64,000 nt of DNA from Terrabacter terrigena (GTDB lineage: Bacteria > Actinomycetota > Actinomycetes > Actinomycetales > Dermatophilaceae). Within the stretch, counting starts at the first letter, position 1. The number at the start of each line of letters is the position of its first letter. The notes below the pieces were generated by a model. The model had not been told where the DNA came from. It was given only the letters and a program-made list of their open reading frames with translations, and ran no database searches. Where the stretch lies: the NCBI RefSeq assembly GCF_042676085.1, contig NZ_JBHTKH010000001.1, forward strand, positions 558,001 through 622,000, written 5' to 3'. A program made the position numbers and the translations under genes. Positions 63,984 through 64,000 of this stretch are shown in pieces.

Positions 63984-64000
63984 GGCACTTCCTCTCTCGA

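Overview
The window is about 72% GC chromosomal DNA from an actinobacterium, most like the Intrasporangiaceae and relatives in the Micrococcales. The evidence is a mycothiol gene (mshB), the sigE/anti-sigma/htrA/tatB stress module, an actinobacterial DivIVA-like protein, DUF3117 and DUF4245 proteins, many GTG starts, and many leaderless starts (a -10 TANNNT hexamer 6-7 nt before the start codon). Much of the gene content also matches the Mycobacterium tuberculosis stretch from about Rv1099 to Rv1232, from memory of that map: glpX, DUF4245, xseA/xseB, ispH, ychF, typA, lpqW, mshB, fdxC with its aminotransferase, dapD/dapE, a LOG protein, the DivIVA-like gene, DUF3117, an O-methyltransferase, sigE-rseA-htrA-tatB, mrp, and the DUF1003 and MgtE_N/CBS genes. 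The window is therefore core chromosome, with accessory insertions.

Layout. 1-5.1 kb: a CitE-like lyase, a hypothetical gene, a PRC/MgtE_N/CBS protein overlapping a DUF1003 membrane protein, and mrp. 5.2-9.3 kb: minus-strand sigE, anti-sigma factor, htrA and tatB, with a candidate ECF-type promoter before sigE. 9.3-12 kb: O-methyltransferase, a 57-residue DUF3117 protein, an enoyl-CoA hydratase/isomerase, and a decayed AbiEi-like gene. 12.2-16.9 kb: membrane glycosyltransferase, DivIVA-like protein, LOG protein, and divergent dapE/dapD. 17-21.2 kb: a lysozyme-like membrane protein, a small conserved protein, citrate synthase, succinyl-DAP aminotransferase and a 7Fe ferredoxin. 21.3-29.8 kb: GNAT, VanW-type protein, mshB, lpqW, typA, a Nudix hydrolase and pterin dehydratase.

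29.8-32.6 kb holds two CNNM/CorC-type proteins behind a leaderless, proline-rich 39-codon upstream ORF. 32.9-39.2 kb is a five-gene peptide ABC importer with the unusual order permease, binding protein, permease, ATPase, ATPase. 39.3-47.3 kb is a mixed accessory stretch: DsbA/FrnE, DUF5995, alpha/beta hydrolase, a ROK repressor divergent from a DUF1479 oxygenase, an ArsC-family protein, a lipoprotein and a DinB protein. 47.3-58.3 kb returns to core genes: ychF, acyl-CoA thioesterase, rmuC, ispH, xseA-xseB, DUF4245, and glpX with a PfkB kinase. Two paralogous membrane proteins that fuse a binding-protein-like domain to a von Willebrand A domain (50.8 and 58.5 kb) bracket part of this block. 60.3-64 kb is an alpha-glucoside locus: a GH13 alpha-glucosidase convergent with two sugar permeases, whose binding protein probably lies beyond the right edge.

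Functional themes are envelope and peptidoglycan supply (dapC/D/E, VanW, lysozyme-like protein, lpqW), envelope and thiol stress (sigE module, mshB, DsbA), magnesium handling (MgtE_N/CBS protein, two CNNM proteins and their leader), and carbohydrate use. The observations most worth a second look are the structured upstream-ORF leader of the CNNM operon, an octamer (GTATGCCG) that occurs 29 times, the paired binding-protein/VWA proteins, the ROK/DUF1479 operator pair and the histone-like tail of XseA. No rRNA, tRNA, CRISPR array, insertion sequence or prophage was seen.
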